A stretch of DNA of 26,805 nucleotides, from assembly GCA_036502005.1 (NCBI GenBank), contig DASXZH010000086.1, forward strand, positions 1-26,805. The letters run 5' to 3'. Source of the stretch: DASXZH01 sp036502005 (GTDB taxonomy: Bacteria > Armatimonadota > Fimbriimonadia > Fimbriimonadales > Fimbriimonadaceae). The notes under the pieces were generated by a model. The model worked only from the letters and a program-made list of their open reading frames with translations. It ran no database searches and was not told where the DNA came from. The translations under genes and the position numbers were made by a program. Shown piece by piece: positions 14,932 to 23,175 of this stretch; positions within the stretch are counted from its first letter, which is position 1, and every line of letters begins with the position of its first letter.

Positions 14932-17072
14932 GCAGGCGCAGACTTGCCAAGACTCTTCATGTGCTCCTCGATCAAGGCGTAGTCGTAAGTGGCTGCTTTT
15001 GATACGACTTGGGGTAGTAGGTAGAGGTTATCGACCTGTGTGGGGTTGTCCCTAACCAACTCCACCTTCATACATGGGCAGTTCAAATCTCCAGCGATGA
15101 TCTCCCAGAAATCGACGTGTGAATTAAAGGGGCCGCCGTCCAGGAGGAACCTATTTCGATGGTTCGGGTATCTCTCTCGGACCATCTTATCAACATCCGC
15201 AATTCTGGTGTAGGCTCCTACTTTGTAGCCCTCGCGCTTTAGAAGCAGCGGATAGCGCATTTCGTAATTGCGGATTTGTTCCCACTTCATGTATGAAGGA
15301 ACATACTCCCTTAGGAATCTTGGGAGGAACTCTTTAACGAAGGCTTCACTACGGAATATCCATAGGTAGCTCATCATATGCCAGGCCAGTTGTTCCGATT
15401 CGACTACGCCCCAGAAATCGAAGCCCTCCGCCTCCATTTGGGCAAACATTTTCTTCTCGTCGGCGACGGGGAAATAAACGCTATCGTTAGCGATGATATA
15501 GGTTGAATACTTGAGCAATTCCGGCTCAAGTGAGTTTAAGCCGAGATACCAGGACCCAAAATCCCTTCCCGCCTCATTTTTCACGAGGATTCTTTTACAG
15601 GCTGCCGGAAGCTTGGAAAACTCCTCTTCATTGTCAAGCGCGGTTACAAAAATGATTTCAGAGCCAAGTTCCTCCAACGAGCGAAGGTAGCGCAGCACGT
15701 ACGGCGCGATTCTTCCGGCGGGATCAAAATGGGCGAAAATGCACAGTTTGTCTGTGCCCGTAAAGGGAGTCCTGTTAATAGTGTGAAGTAGCTTCAACTC
15801 TGCCGATTCGGATGTTCTTTTTCGTAATCTCGTCAAATGAGCCGTTATCAAGGCCAGATCATAAAATGAGGAATCGATCAAACGTTCTGCTTCATTCCAA
15901 GAAAAAGCGCCTTCGGGATTGTCCCGCACGAGCTCTTGCTTTAAGACCGGGCAATTGAAATCTTCGATTAATACGTCCCAAAGGCGGGAAGTTGGATTTA
16001 CGATGCTAATCGGCGGCAACTTACGCTTCTTTGGGGCTCGAAGATAAGCTTCTTCAATGTTACAGAGTGCTCCCACGCGAAGGCATTTCTCAATCGCTAG
16101 GTGGGTCAAACCAAGCTCAAACAAGTCGATTTGTCCATATTTCGACAGAACGGGATGCTTTTCGCAGATGGCTATAAAGTCATCGAGCATGCCCGCCTTA
16201 GCGGCCTCTCGCGAGAAACCTAGAAAGTAGCTTTGGATATGATAATCCGCCTTGGCCGCCTGTCTCGAATCGGTTATTCCCCAGAAATCAAATTGGCGTT
16301 CTTTGATGGATTCGATAAGGTTATCAACAGGTTTAACCGGGAAATAAACAGAGTCGTTTGCCCAAATGATGAACTCATATTTATCCGGCAGATTCCAACC
16401 ATTCTTTAAGGCCAAATACCAGCTTCCGAAGTCACGGCCGAGGGATCCCCGAATGATGATTTCCACGCATAGGGGTCGCACCTGTTCAAGGGCTTCATCG
16501 TTGACGCTGCCGCTGATAAATACAATGTCGCACCCGATTTTTCGTAATTCTTCCAAATATCGAATGACATAAGGATCAACCAACTCATCGGGATCGTAAT
16601 GCGCAAACAGACATAGGTATCGGCCCTCGGGACTCGCCCCTCCTTCAAGCTTCCTTTCGATCTTCAGGAATGCCGTCTCGTTATAAGGCTCTCTGGCTCC
16701 AGCCTTGATTTCAGCGTAACCGCTTCTTAGGAAGTGATCTAAACCATGCTTGAAATGGCCCTGGCGCACGCCTTCCGCTACATCTGGGTTCGCGGCTAGG
16801 TACAGCGGCTCGACGTAGTCGTAGTTTTTACCTTTGTGTTGGAATCGAAGGTTGAGGTAGTTACCCTCGATGATATACTTCCAACCCCTCTGCAGGTAAT
16901 CGGAAACCACCTCATTCTGGGTTGAGAACGTCTCTCCGGGCCGGGGAAGGGGCGTGTAGTTGAGTTCGGTCAGCGTGGGGATATAAACCCGGTTCTTATA
17001 AACGCCAAGACGCAAGAGAAGCCCAGGCGCATAACGGGCTGCAACTTTCTTGAGGCGTTTAGATAGGCTCAT
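14928..17072 (-). CDS. RgpF-like (rhamnan synthesis F) glycosyltransferase, two tandem modules
   Basis: A 714-residue protein with two copies of the rhamnan synthesis F domain (~152-390 and ~443-685). The repeats share FAHYDP/FAHFDP, GRDFGSWYL (212-220 and 502-510), ANDSVYFPV (238-246 and 528-536), FDFWG (261 and 551) and ELVRDNP (380 and 671). RgpF helps build rhamnose-glucose polysaccharide in streptococci, and relatives make other rhamnans and O-antigens. The N-terminal ~140 residues are separate and include YLAANPDVAEGVRQG-x7-HFLRSGYAE, a short motif also found in unrelated extracellular and glycan proteins. It is the last gene of the seven-gene run, 2 nt after the SDR gene, and fits transfer of a 6-deoxyhexose made by the upstream enzymes. 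Rhamnose as donor is an inference. Confidence 0.85.
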   Translation of the reverse strand: MSLSKRLKKVAARYAPGLLLRLGVYKNRVYIPTLTELNYTPLPRPGETFSTQNEVVSDYLQRGWKYIIEGNYLNLRFQHKGKNYDYVEPLYLAANPDVAEGVRQGHFKHGLDHFLRSGYAEIKAGAREPYNETAFLKIERKLEGGASPEGRYLCLFAHYDPDELVDPYVIRYLEELRKIGCDIVFISGSVNDEALEQVRPLCVEIIIRGSLGRDFGSWYLALKNGWNLPDKYEFIIWANDSVYFPVKPVDNLIESIKERQFDFWGITDSRQAAKADYHIQSYFLGFSREAAKAGMLDDFIAICEKHPVLSKYGQIDLFELGLTHLAIEKCLRVGALCNIEEAYLRAPKKRKLPPISIVNPTSRLWDVLIEDFNCPVLKQELVRDNPEGAFSWNEAERLIDSSFYDLALITAHLTRLRKRTSESAELKLLHTINRTPFTGTDKLCIFAHFDPAGRIAPYVLRYLRSLEELGSEIIFVTALDNEEEFSKLPAACKRILVKNEAGRDFGSWYLGLNSLEPELLKYSTYIIANDSVYFPVADEKKMFAQMEAEGFDFWGVVESEQLAWHMMSYLWIFRSEAFVKEFLPRFLREYVPSYMKWEQIRNYEMRYPLLLKREGYKVGAYTRIADVDKMVRERYPNHRNRFLLDGGPFNSHVDFWEIIAGDLNCPCMKVELVRDNPTQVDNLYLLPQVVSKAATYDYALIEEHMKSLGKSAPA

Positions 17073-17074
17073 GG

Positions 17075-18010
17075 CTAGATATCCGGACTATTGGCATAAT
17101 ACTGCGCAATTGCGTCCCACGCCAAACCCTCATCCCATTCGTCAGTACCCTCATCCGCGGGATCGGTATTCACACGAATGCGCGGCTCCGGAAAATCTGT
17201 TTGGCGAGCCAGCTTTACCTCGCATTTCCAACCCAGTCGGGTCCGCATTTCGGACGCGAATCTCTCCACGAACTGGCCCTGCGTCTCTATGTACTGACTC
17301 GGATTAAGTTTTAACTTAGCTCCGGATCTTGCAGCCTGCTCGCAGAATCGCACGTAAGATTTTGCGAGCAAATCCACATGGATATTGTCCCGTACATAGA
17401 GCGGTGTTTTTATTTCCGGAACGTCGCCGATCTTCCAGGTTTTCATTAAGTAGGCCGGTAACTTGGGATCCTCATAGGTTCCAAATGGATTCGGGATCAC
17501 AAACTTCGCGAGACTTAGACCATGCATGTCTGAAAAAACTTTGTACATCTCATAAACCGACCTCTTCACCGCGCCGTAGGCGGAAACTGCGCGTTGTCCA
17601 TCCGATCCGGCTCCCTCGTCGGGCTCAAAGACGGTCCCCGTAAACATCACCGCTTTCGTCCCATTAGTTTTTAACGATTTAAGAACAGTGGAGAGCTGAA
17701 GGGTGTCTTGCCGATATGCAGTCGAATAATCGAAACCTGGCGAGCGATAGTTCACCATGTAGGCGCCGTGCGAGCAGAATAAATCGAAGCAACCTTCGGC
17801 TGTTAACTCGAGGAATCGGCCATCGCCGACCGCAGTTTGAAAAACGGGGCGCACGAAACCCGACAAGGCTTCGACTCGCTGATTTCGGATTCCGGTGTAA
17901 TCCTCAGAAGACTGAGTAAAGGTGCACACCACCTCATGGCCCGCCTCCGCAAGCTTCTTGGCAAACCAAAATCCCGTGAAGGAACTTGCACCCGTGAGGA
18001 GAATTTTCAT
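17075..18010 (-). CDS. Extended SDR, NDP-sugar 4-ketoreductase or epimerase
   Basis: A 311-residue extended short-chain dehydrogenase/reductase. The nucleotide-binding start is LLTGASSFTGFWFA (4-17, TGxxxxxG type), and the catalytic pair is Y145 and K149 in SAYGAVKRS with T124/T126 nearby (FTGTVFEP). Further family features are NPFGTYEDP and RDNIHVDLLA. It overlaps the rfbC-like gene by 4 bp, so it probably acts on that enzyme's product, reducing a 4-keto sugar, as RmlD or AscF do. It is not a close match to RmlD by eye, and the direction of chemistry and the nucleotide (CDP, dTDP or UDP) cannot be decided. An epimerase role is the alternative. Confidence 0.82.
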   Translation of the reverse strand: MKILLTGASSFTGFWFAKKLAEAGHEVVCTFTQSSEDYTGIRNQRVEALSGFVRPVFQTAVGDGRFLELTAEGCFDLFCSHGAYMVNYRSPGFDYSTAYRQDTLQLSTVLKSLKTNGTKAVMFTGTVFEPDEGAGSDGQRAVSAYGAVKRSVYEMYKVFSDMHGLSLAKFVIPNPFGTYEDPKLPAYLMKTWKIGDVPEIKTPLYVRDNIHVDLLAKSYVRFCEQAARSGAKLKLNPSQYIETQGQFVERFASEMRTRLGWKCEVKLARQTDFPEPRIRVNTDPADEGTDEWDEGLAWDAIAQYYANSPDI

Positions 18011-18585
18011 TGGTGCCCAGCTTCTTGGAAAGTGTAGCCACTTGCATGAGTTTCAACGGCAAAGAAGGGCGCGGCCAAATCTTTCGCAGAAATTATCTCT
18101 GGCTTGAAGGGCAACGCCAAGTTGATGTTCGGATCGTCCCAGCGGATGGCCCGTTCGTGGTCTTTAGAATAAAGGGCGGATACGCCATAAATTACTTCTG
18201 AATTTGGGGCAAGAGTCAGAAATCCGTGGGCAAACCCTTCAGGAATAAAGATCGCTTGGCGGTTCTCCGCGGTCAGCTCAACTGAAACAGACTTCAAGAA
18301 AGTGGGCGAGCTTTCTCTTAAATCGACGGCAAAATCGAGGACGCTGCCGGCAATACACCGCAAGTATTTGGCTTCGCCATGGGGCGCAACTTGATAGTGT
18401 AATCCGCGCCAAGTACCGGCTGCAGTGCTCGCAGAGTTATTGATCTGCTTAATGGAAAAGAAAATGCCTGCCTTCGCTGCAAACTCCTGCTCGCAAAAAA
18501 ATCTTGCGAAGAATCCTCTCTCGTCAGTAAAAAGCTCAGGAGTTACAAGGAAGCATCCGGGCAGCGAAAGTTCGGTAAAGATCAT
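18007..18585 (-). CDS. dTDP-4-dehydrorhamnose 3,5-epimerase-like protein (RfbC/RmlC family)
   Basis: A 192-residue cupin of the RmlC family. The landmark residues are present: TDERGFFAR near the substrate nucleotide site, the catalytic base H63 in TWRGLHYQ, K73, H120 in PEGFAHGFL, and Y133/Y139 in VIYGVSALYSKDHERAIRWDDP. RmlC epimerises C3 and C5 of dTDP-4-keto-6-deoxyglucose on the way to dTDP-rhamnose. Relatives in CDP-sugar pathways, such as ascarylose synthesis, epimerise CDP-linked intermediates. Because a cytidylyltransferase gene lies upstream and no rmlA or rmlB is present, a CDP-linked substrate is possible. The start is 11 nt after the ugd stop and the end overlaps the reductase gene. 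Confidence 0.9.
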   Translation of the reverse strand: MIFTELSLPGCFLVTPELFTDERGFFARFFCEQEFAAKAGIFFSIKQINNSASTAAGTWRGLHYQVAPHGEAKYLRCIAGSVLDFAVDLRESSPTFLKSVSVELTAENRQAIFIPEGFAHGFLTLAPNSEVIYGVSALYSKDHERAIRWDDPNINLALPFKPEIISAKDLAAPFFAVETHASGYTFQEAGHQ

Positions 18586-18596
18586 GCCAAAACCTA

Positions 18597-19943
18597 CTAG
18601 GTTCGTAACCCGATGGATAAATATTTTGCTTGTGCAAGCTCTCCCGGTTGGAAGAGTCGGCGACTATCGAAGACAACTTTATCGGATAGATCAAACTTGG
18701 CTAAACGCCGATATTCAAGCCACTTTGTGGCCACGATAATAATATCGGCACGAGCGACTTCCTGATCCCAAGAGTCCAGCGTGTTTAAGTTTCTATCTTT
18801 GAATTCAGGCTGTTGGACAAAGTTTTCAGTGGCAACCGGATCGTGAAGTTGAACATTTGCTTCTGCTTCCAGAAGTTCGTCCACGATGACGATCGAAGCA
18901 GATTCTCTGACATCATCCGTATCGGGCTTAAAGGCGAGTCCGAGAACGAGTACATTCTTGCCTTTGAGGTTGCCCTCGCTTTGCTTCAAGATCGAAACCG
19001 CTTCCTTCGGCTGCGCCTCGTTTACATCCAGAACAGCGTTGAGTATGCCCATTGGCATCCCGAGTTCTTCGCCCTGAGAGCGCAAAGCTTGCACATCCTT
19101 CGGGAAACAGCTTCCGCCAAATCCCGGGCCCGGCGTTAGGTAGGTCAGAATTTCTGGGTTAACCCTGCCGCCCTGATCTTTGATAGGATTCCACCGTTTG
19201 TCCAGCGTAACGCCTTCAACAACTTGCATGTAATCGATCCCGCCTACTCTGGCCGCGAGATTGGCCAGTTCGTTTGCAGCGGAGATCTGGAGCGCCAACA
19301 GGCAGTTGTTTGAGTACTTGATCATTTCGGCTGTTCGCGTGTTAACCCGCAGCTTATCCACCGGCCATGGCTGGTAAATCTCCTCCAGCACGGAAAGAGT
19401 TACCGTATCTTCGTGTCCAAACACGATTCTGTCGGGATACATAAAGTCGAAAATGGCTTTTCCTTCTCGCAAAAACTCGGGATTCATCCCGAGCCCGAAA
19501 CCCTCTCCTAAATGTTTACCGGATGCAGATTCCAGCTCCTTACGAACAACCGTGTCTGTGGTTGAAGGTAGCACCGTGCTTTTGACAATCACGCTCAAAA
19601 ACTTATCGGCCGTCCGAAGATAGGCACCGACTTGGCTACTAACCAGCTTCAGAAATTTCAAGTCAATCTTGCCATTCGTAGACGGTGTGCCCACCGCAAG
19701 GATGACCGCGTCTGCCACGTCCAGCGCCTCTGTTAGATTCGTTGTTGCTCGAAAGACGCCGCTATCCACCACGCGAGCTAGGAGTTCGGGGAGGCCTTCC
19801 TCATGGATCGGCGGGATCTTATCGTTGATCTTTTCGACCTTGTTGGCATCGATGTCAACACAGGTTACGGAGTGGCCCTTGCTGGCCAAACATACGCCGC
19901 TAACAAGGCCGACGTAACCCGTTCCTACGACTGCCAAGTTCAT
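18597..19943 (-). CDS. ugd: UDP-glucose 6-dehydrogenase
   Basis: A 448-residue UDP-glucose/GDP-mannose dehydrogenase, which oxidises UDP-glucose to UDP-glucuronate with 2 NAD+. The NAD site is AVVGTGYVGL (4-13). GMNPEFLREG (152-161), K209 in EMIKYSNNCLLA and the catalytic C279 in PGPGFGGSCFPKD mark the active site, and KPDTDDVRES lies in the C-terminal NDP-binding domain. Between LDKRWNP and LTPGPGFGG there are about ten residues more than in the short form I would expect, so this is a minor family variant. It overlaps the upstream UXS-like gene by 4 bp, which suggests that UDP-glucuronate is made together with the enzyme that could convert it to UDP-xylose. Confidence 0.95.
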   Translation of the reverse strand: MNLAVVGTGYVGLVSGVCLASKGHSVTCVDIDANKVEKINDKIPPIHEEGLPELLARVVDSGVFRATTNLTEALDVADAVILAVGTPSTNGKIDLKFLKLVSSQVGAYLRTADKFLSVIVKSTVLPSTTDTVVRKELESASGKHLGEGFGLGMNPEFLREGKAIFDFMYPDRIVFGHEDTVTLSVLEEIYQPWPVDKLRVNTRTAEMIKYSNNCLLALQISAANELANLAARVGGIDYMQVVEGVTLDKRWNPIKDQGGRVNPEILTYLTPGPGFGGSCFPKDVQALRSQGEELGMPMGILNAVLDVNEAQPKEAVSILKQSEGNLKGKNVLVLGLAFKPDTDDVRESASIVIVDELLEAEANVQLHDPVATENFVQQPEFKDRNLNTLDSWDQEVARADIIIVATKWLEYRRLAKFDLSDKVVFDSRRLFQPGELAQAKYLSIGLRT

Positions 19944-21058
19944 GACTGGTGGCCTCTCTCTTCGATAAGAAACCTGAGGAATTTCGCCACGCCTTCTTTG
20001 ACTTCGATTGTCGGGTCATATCCCAGAATTTCGCGCGCCTTCCCAATCTTCGGGCAACGGCGGTTAGGATTATGGGTCAAGTAATCCGCATCTCCGGATT
20101 TCGCGTAAATCACCTTCCCCGTATAACCGCACAGGTCCGCTCCAAGCTGGGCGTAAATGTCAGCTAACTCCCGAACGCTGATTTCGGGACCCTCGATACC
20201 GATGTTGAAATAGTCAAACTTGCCATGCGTTAGACATTTCAAATACCCGGCTAGGGCGTCGGCTACGTAGCAGAATGTCCGGGTCGGCGAACCTGAGGAG
20301 AGGATCTCGATGTCACGACCCTCCAAAATTGCCTTAGCAAAATCAGCAGGGACACGACCATCGTCGATTCTCATTCCTGGCCCGAAATTATTGAAAGGTC
20401 TCGCAACGGTAATCGGTGTTTGGTAAGCCCCGGCGAAGAGGTAGCACATCGTTTCGCCAAACCGCTTTGATTCATCATAACAAGCCCGGGGTCCGATGCA
20501 GGACACGTTTCCGCGATACTCCTCATCGGTTGGGATGGCTTCCGCAACCGGATCTCCGTAGATTTCACTGCTCGAAAAGAAAAGGAAGCCCTTAATATCT
20601 CGCGGCGAATAAAAGTCCAGGAGCCTCCGGAGCCCCCAGATATTGGCATCCAGCGTGACTATAGGATATTGCCTATAGAAGATTGGCGATGCTATAGAAG
20701 CGCCGTGGATAATCAGATTTGCTTTATTCGCGCCAGGCACACTCGCTACGTCATCTTTGGAAACGTCAAACTTGTGGCTCCGCAGTACATTTGGAAACTC
20801 GGACTCCAACGCCGAAAGCCAATCCGGCTTGCCGAAAAGGAACGTATCCAAGCCGATTACGGACTCGATTCCAAGCGCTTGCGATTGCCGTACAAGAAAT
20901 TCCAAGAACCCAAACCCGAGGAACCCTGCACATCCAGTCACCAAAATGGTGGAGCCGCTAAATTTTGCCTTCTCCGCATCGCTGAGCCGCCCCAACATGT
21001 GCGCTTGGTCTTCTCGCAACACCGAGTTCAACTTATTTTTGCTCCACTTTTTAACCAT
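19940..21058 (-). CDS. Extended SDR, UDP-glucuronate decarboxylase (UXS)-like
   Basis: A 372-residue extended SDR. After an N-terminal extension (~1-34, with VLREDQAHM), the nucleotide site is ILVTGCAGFLG (38-48). SSSEIYGDP (162-170) is followed by EEYRGNVSCIGPRACYDESKR with Y194 and K198; this GN-x-x-x-IGPR-x-CYDE-x-KR block is typical of UDP-xylose synthases. RPFNNFGPGMRIDDGRVPADF and PTRTFCYV are also family features. The best guess is UDP-glucuronate to UDP-xylose, in line with the overlapping ugd gene. However, its gene overlaps rfbF by 31 bp, so a CDP-sugar substrate is an alternative. I keep the ATG at 21058 because related proteins also have the 'ilxeD' lead-in; starting at M21 (20998) would remove the overlap. 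Confidence 0.82.
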   Translation of the reverse strand: MVKKWSKNKLNSVLREDQAHMLGRLSDAEKAKFSGSTILVTGCAGFLGFGFLEFLVRQSQALGIESVIGLDTFLFGKPDWLSALESEFPNVLRSHKFDVSKDDVASVPGANKANLIIHGASIASPIFYRQYPIVTLDANIWGLRRLLDFYSPRDIKGFLFFSSSEIYGDPVAEAIPTDEEYRGNVSCIGPRACYDESKRFGETMCYLFAGAYQTPITVARPFNNFGPGMRIDDGRVPADFAKAILEGRDIEILSSGSPTRTFCYVADALAGYLKCLTHGKFDYFNIGIEGPEISVRELADIYAQLGADLCGYTGKVIYAKSGDADYLTHNPNRRCPKIGKAREILGYDPTIEVKEGVAKFLRFLIEERGHQS

Positions 21059-21837
21059 GGAGCCTTGCCTGACAGATATTCAGCTTCAAGCAGTTCGCGA
21101 TCTCGTTGGGTATCCATGCATTGCCAGAAACCTCGATGTAAGAAAACGTTTAACTCACGATCATCCGACAGCTTTTGCAACGGATCCCTTTCCAGAATCA
21201 CGTCTTCGCCATCAGGCAGATATTCCAGAAACTCTTTCTTGAAGAAAAAAAATCCTCCATTGATCCATGATCCCGTTTCTGCCGGTTTTTCAGAGAATTT
21301 TAGAACGGTATCTCCGTCAAGCATAAACTCACCAAACCGCGAAGCCGGCGAAATACCGAGCACGGTGCCTATTTTCCCGTGTGATTTGTGATACGCGAAT
21401 TCTTCGGCCAAGTCCACGTCGGTAAGTCCGTCTCCGTAGGTAACGGCAAAATGTTCCGCTGCGCCCAAATATCGGCTCGCCGCCATTCTCACCCGAGAAC
21501 CTGTCATCGTTTTCTCACCGGTATATGAGACGGTGACTTGCCACGGCTCCTCATGGTCCGTGCTGTGTGTGGTTACTCTGTGAGTGTGCAGATCGACCGT
21601 AAAATCGCTGTGCATGGCGTCGTAGTTCAAAAAATACGACTTAATGATCTCTGATTTGTAGCCAGTGCACACTACGAAGCGGCTGAAACCGTGGAGGTTG
21701 TACTTCTTCATGATGTGCCACAGGACAGGCTGATCCCCGATAGGCACCATCGGTTTAGGCCTGAATTCGGTTTCTTCTCTGATACGAGTTCCAAGACCAC
21801 CCGCAAGGATAAACACCGGCACATCGGAAAAATTCAT
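21028..21837 (-). CDS. rfbF: Glucose-1-phosphate cytidylyltransferase
   Basis: A 269-residue nucleotidyltransferase making CDP-glucose from CTP and glucose-1-phosphate. The signature LAGGLGTRIREETEFRPKPM (11-30) is the RfbF form; the E-x4-KPM-x-x-I part separates it from RmlA. VVCTGYKSEIIKSYF, the metal-binding YGDGLTDVD (134-142) and the sugar-binding WINGGFFFFKKEFLEYL also match. RfbF normally feeds CDP-glucose 4,6-dehydratase (RfbG/DdhB), which is not in this window; the following gene is UXS-like instead. The ATG is 82 nt after the sulfotransferase stop, so the gene may share its transcript or have its own promoter. Its 3' end overlaps the next gene by 31 bp, suggesting coupled translation. 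Confidence 0.94.
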   Translation of the reverse strand: MNFSDVPVFILAGGLGTRIREETEFRPKPMVPIGDQPVLWHIMKKYNLHGFSRFVVCTGYKSEIIKSYFLNYDAMHSDFTVDLHTHRVTTHSTDHEEPWQVTVSYTGEKTMTGSRVRMAASRYLGAAEHFAVTYGDGLTDVDLAEEFAYHKSHGKIGTVLGISPASRFGEFMLDGDTVLKFSEKPAETGSWINGGFFFFKKEFLEYLPDGEDVILERDPLQKLSDDRELNVFLHRGFWQCMDTQRDRELLEAEYLSGKAPWLKSGAKIS

Positions 21838-21919
21838 GGTCTTGTTGATAGATTACCGGCTGCTAAGCCAGTCCTTGTAGACAAACGCTAGGGCTAATCG
21901 GCAAGTTCCAAACCGATCG

Positions 21920-23041
21920 TCAGGAGCGCCTACCTTTACCTACAAGCCTTAATATTCGGTTTCCAAGTCGAAAAGAACCGCTGGAAAGAATGCCCTGTGC
22001 TTGGTCCTTGAGGCCTTGGTTTTCCTCTCGGAGATAACCAATCTGATCGTGGAGCATCGACATCTCGTGGCGCAATGTTGAACTCAACTCACTGATTTCT
22101 TTCAGGAGTGCTACTTGCTCCTCCAACGGCGCTACCTTTGCATTCTGCTTTTGAAGTTCGCTCCAGTAGCCATCAGTAAGGCTTGAATGCCGGGCTAATT
22201 GCCCCATCGCACTGGAAAGCAGTTTTTGATAAGAATCTAAGAGATCCAACTCACCTGATTCCGAAATAGAGCCAGGGGTGCGTTCCACCAATTGCTCGAA
22301 AGTCAGCCGGGTCTGAGCCTCCACAAAGGGTTCAAAAAGCATTTTCGAACTCACATTTCTTCTTTTGGCCGATGGCTTTACTATAGAGACGGCTTTCTTA
22401 ATCTTTTCCTGGTCAACCTCCTCGCCAACTTCTTCCAAAACCCGCGTCAGCTCCTTTGCAGGCTCCTCCATCCACCTCGCATAGCATGTGAAAGCAACCC
22501 TAGAGTCGCCAAGTTGTTCCAGTCCGGCCCGATTGTACTGCTCCCAGAGGCTCATCGCGCGTTGAAGCGACAGCACTTCCCAATCAGGGAAAAGACCGGC
22601 ACGGCTTCCGATCGACAGTGCCACCTCAACCGGGTTTCTCCAAATAAATAAGAACCGAGCATTAGGAACCAGCTCTCGCCAGAACTCTATGGTCAAAATG
22701 TTGCGAGGGTCCTTCCAGCCCCATAGCGATTGTCCCTTGAAGAGCGCAATGAACTCTCTCGCTTGTTCTTTTGCGGAGTCGAGTCGAGGGTCAGACGTCC
22801 AACCCCTAGGAAAATCGGGCAGCTTGTAGTAAGTGCCGCCAAGAACGCTCAAAATTTCTTCGTTAATTGAAACCACACGATGGTTTTCCCAAAAACCGTC
22901 GGGATTATCGGCCTCTTCGATTCGGACAAACTCGTTCTCGGGGCCGAGTGAAACCCCATACTCTTTAAGGGCGTTTGCAAACATCGATGTGCCAGATCGG
23001 TGCATGCCCAAAATGATCAAGGGTGAGTCTTCTGTTTCCAT
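21920..23041 (-). CDS. Sulfotransferase-family protein with C-terminal coiled coil
   Basis: A 373-residue protein with the PAPS-dependent sulfotransferase fold. The 5'-phosphosulfate loop is LGMHRSGTSMFANAL (11-25). WGWKDPRN (107-114) and FLFIWRNPVEVALSIGSRAG (130-149, with R135 and S143) form the 3'-phosphate site. Such enzymes move sulfate from PAPS to a hydroxyl on a sugar or other acceptor; here a polysaccharide is likely from context. Residues ~295-355 are a coiled coil, and the end reads SSGSFRLGNRILRLVGKGRR, similar in plan to the coiled-coil tail at the start of the GT2 protein. It is the first gene of the minus-strand run and is divergent from the thioesterase. TATTAA (23056-23051, minus) lies 9 nt before the ATG with no ribosome site. 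Confidence 0.87.
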   Translation of the reverse strand: METEDSPLIILGMHRSGTSMFANALKEYGVSLGPENEFVRIEEADNPDGFWENHRVVSINEEILSVLGGTYYKLPDFPRGWTSDPRLDSAKEQAREFIALFKGQSLWGWKDPRNILTIEFWRELVPNARFLFIWRNPVEVALSIGSRAGLFPDWEVLSLQRAMSLWEQYNRAGLEQLGDSRVAFTCYARWMEEPAKELTRVLEEVGEEVDQEKIKKAVSIVKPSAKRRNVSSKMLFEPFVEAQTRLTFEQLVERTPGSISESGELDLLDSYQKLLSSAMGQLARHSSLTDGYWSELQKQNAKVAPLEEQVALLKEISELSSTLRHEMSMLHDQIGYLREENQGLKDQAQGILSSGSFRLGNRILRLVGKGRRS

Positions 23042-23131
23042 CGTTGTAGCTTAATATTTGGAGGCTTTGTCACCATGTCGCAGCCTTGAAATCTTGGTGC
23101 ACGGGCTCTCCAGAATACCTTTAGAGTAAGG

Positions 23132-23152
23132 AGCGCACCTGTGACGTGCGCT
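23132..23152. promoter_or_regulatory. Inverted repeat upstream of the thioesterase gene
   Basis: AGCGCAC (23132-23138) and GTGCGCT (23146-23152) form a perfect 7-bp inverted repeat with a 7-nt centre in the divergent gap between the sulfotransferase and thioesterase genes. It ends 8 nt before a possible -10 box. An operator is the simplest reading. It lacks a T-run, so it is not a standard terminator. Confidence 0.35.
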
Positions 23153-23160
23153 ACAGCCTC

Positions 23161-23166
23161 TATACT
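23161..23166 (+). promoter_or_regulatory. Candidate -10 element of the thioesterase gene
   Basis: TATACT lies 9 nt before the ATG at 23176 with no Shine-Dalgarno sequence between them, so the transcript would have only a 2-4 nt leader. TGTGAC at 23140-23145 is a poor -35 candidate with 15-nt spacing. Confidence 0.35.
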
Positions 23167-23175
23167 TAAAGATTG

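Noticed and set aside
19140..19200. Insertion of foreign sequence in ugd
   Set aside because: The extra ten or so residues before PGPGFGG are in frame and compatible with a natural family variant; all catalytic residues are intact.
20669..21391. 240-codon plus-strand frame opposite the UXS-like and rfbF genes
   Set aside because: It lies wholly antisense to two clearly recognised genes and its translation has no domain or sensible composition.
3979..23041. The whole glycan region as a genomic island integrated at the tRNA-Asn
   Set aside because: The intact tRNA's 3' end does point toward it, but I found no second direct copy of the 30-mer on the left side and no integrase gene, so this is not supported within the window.
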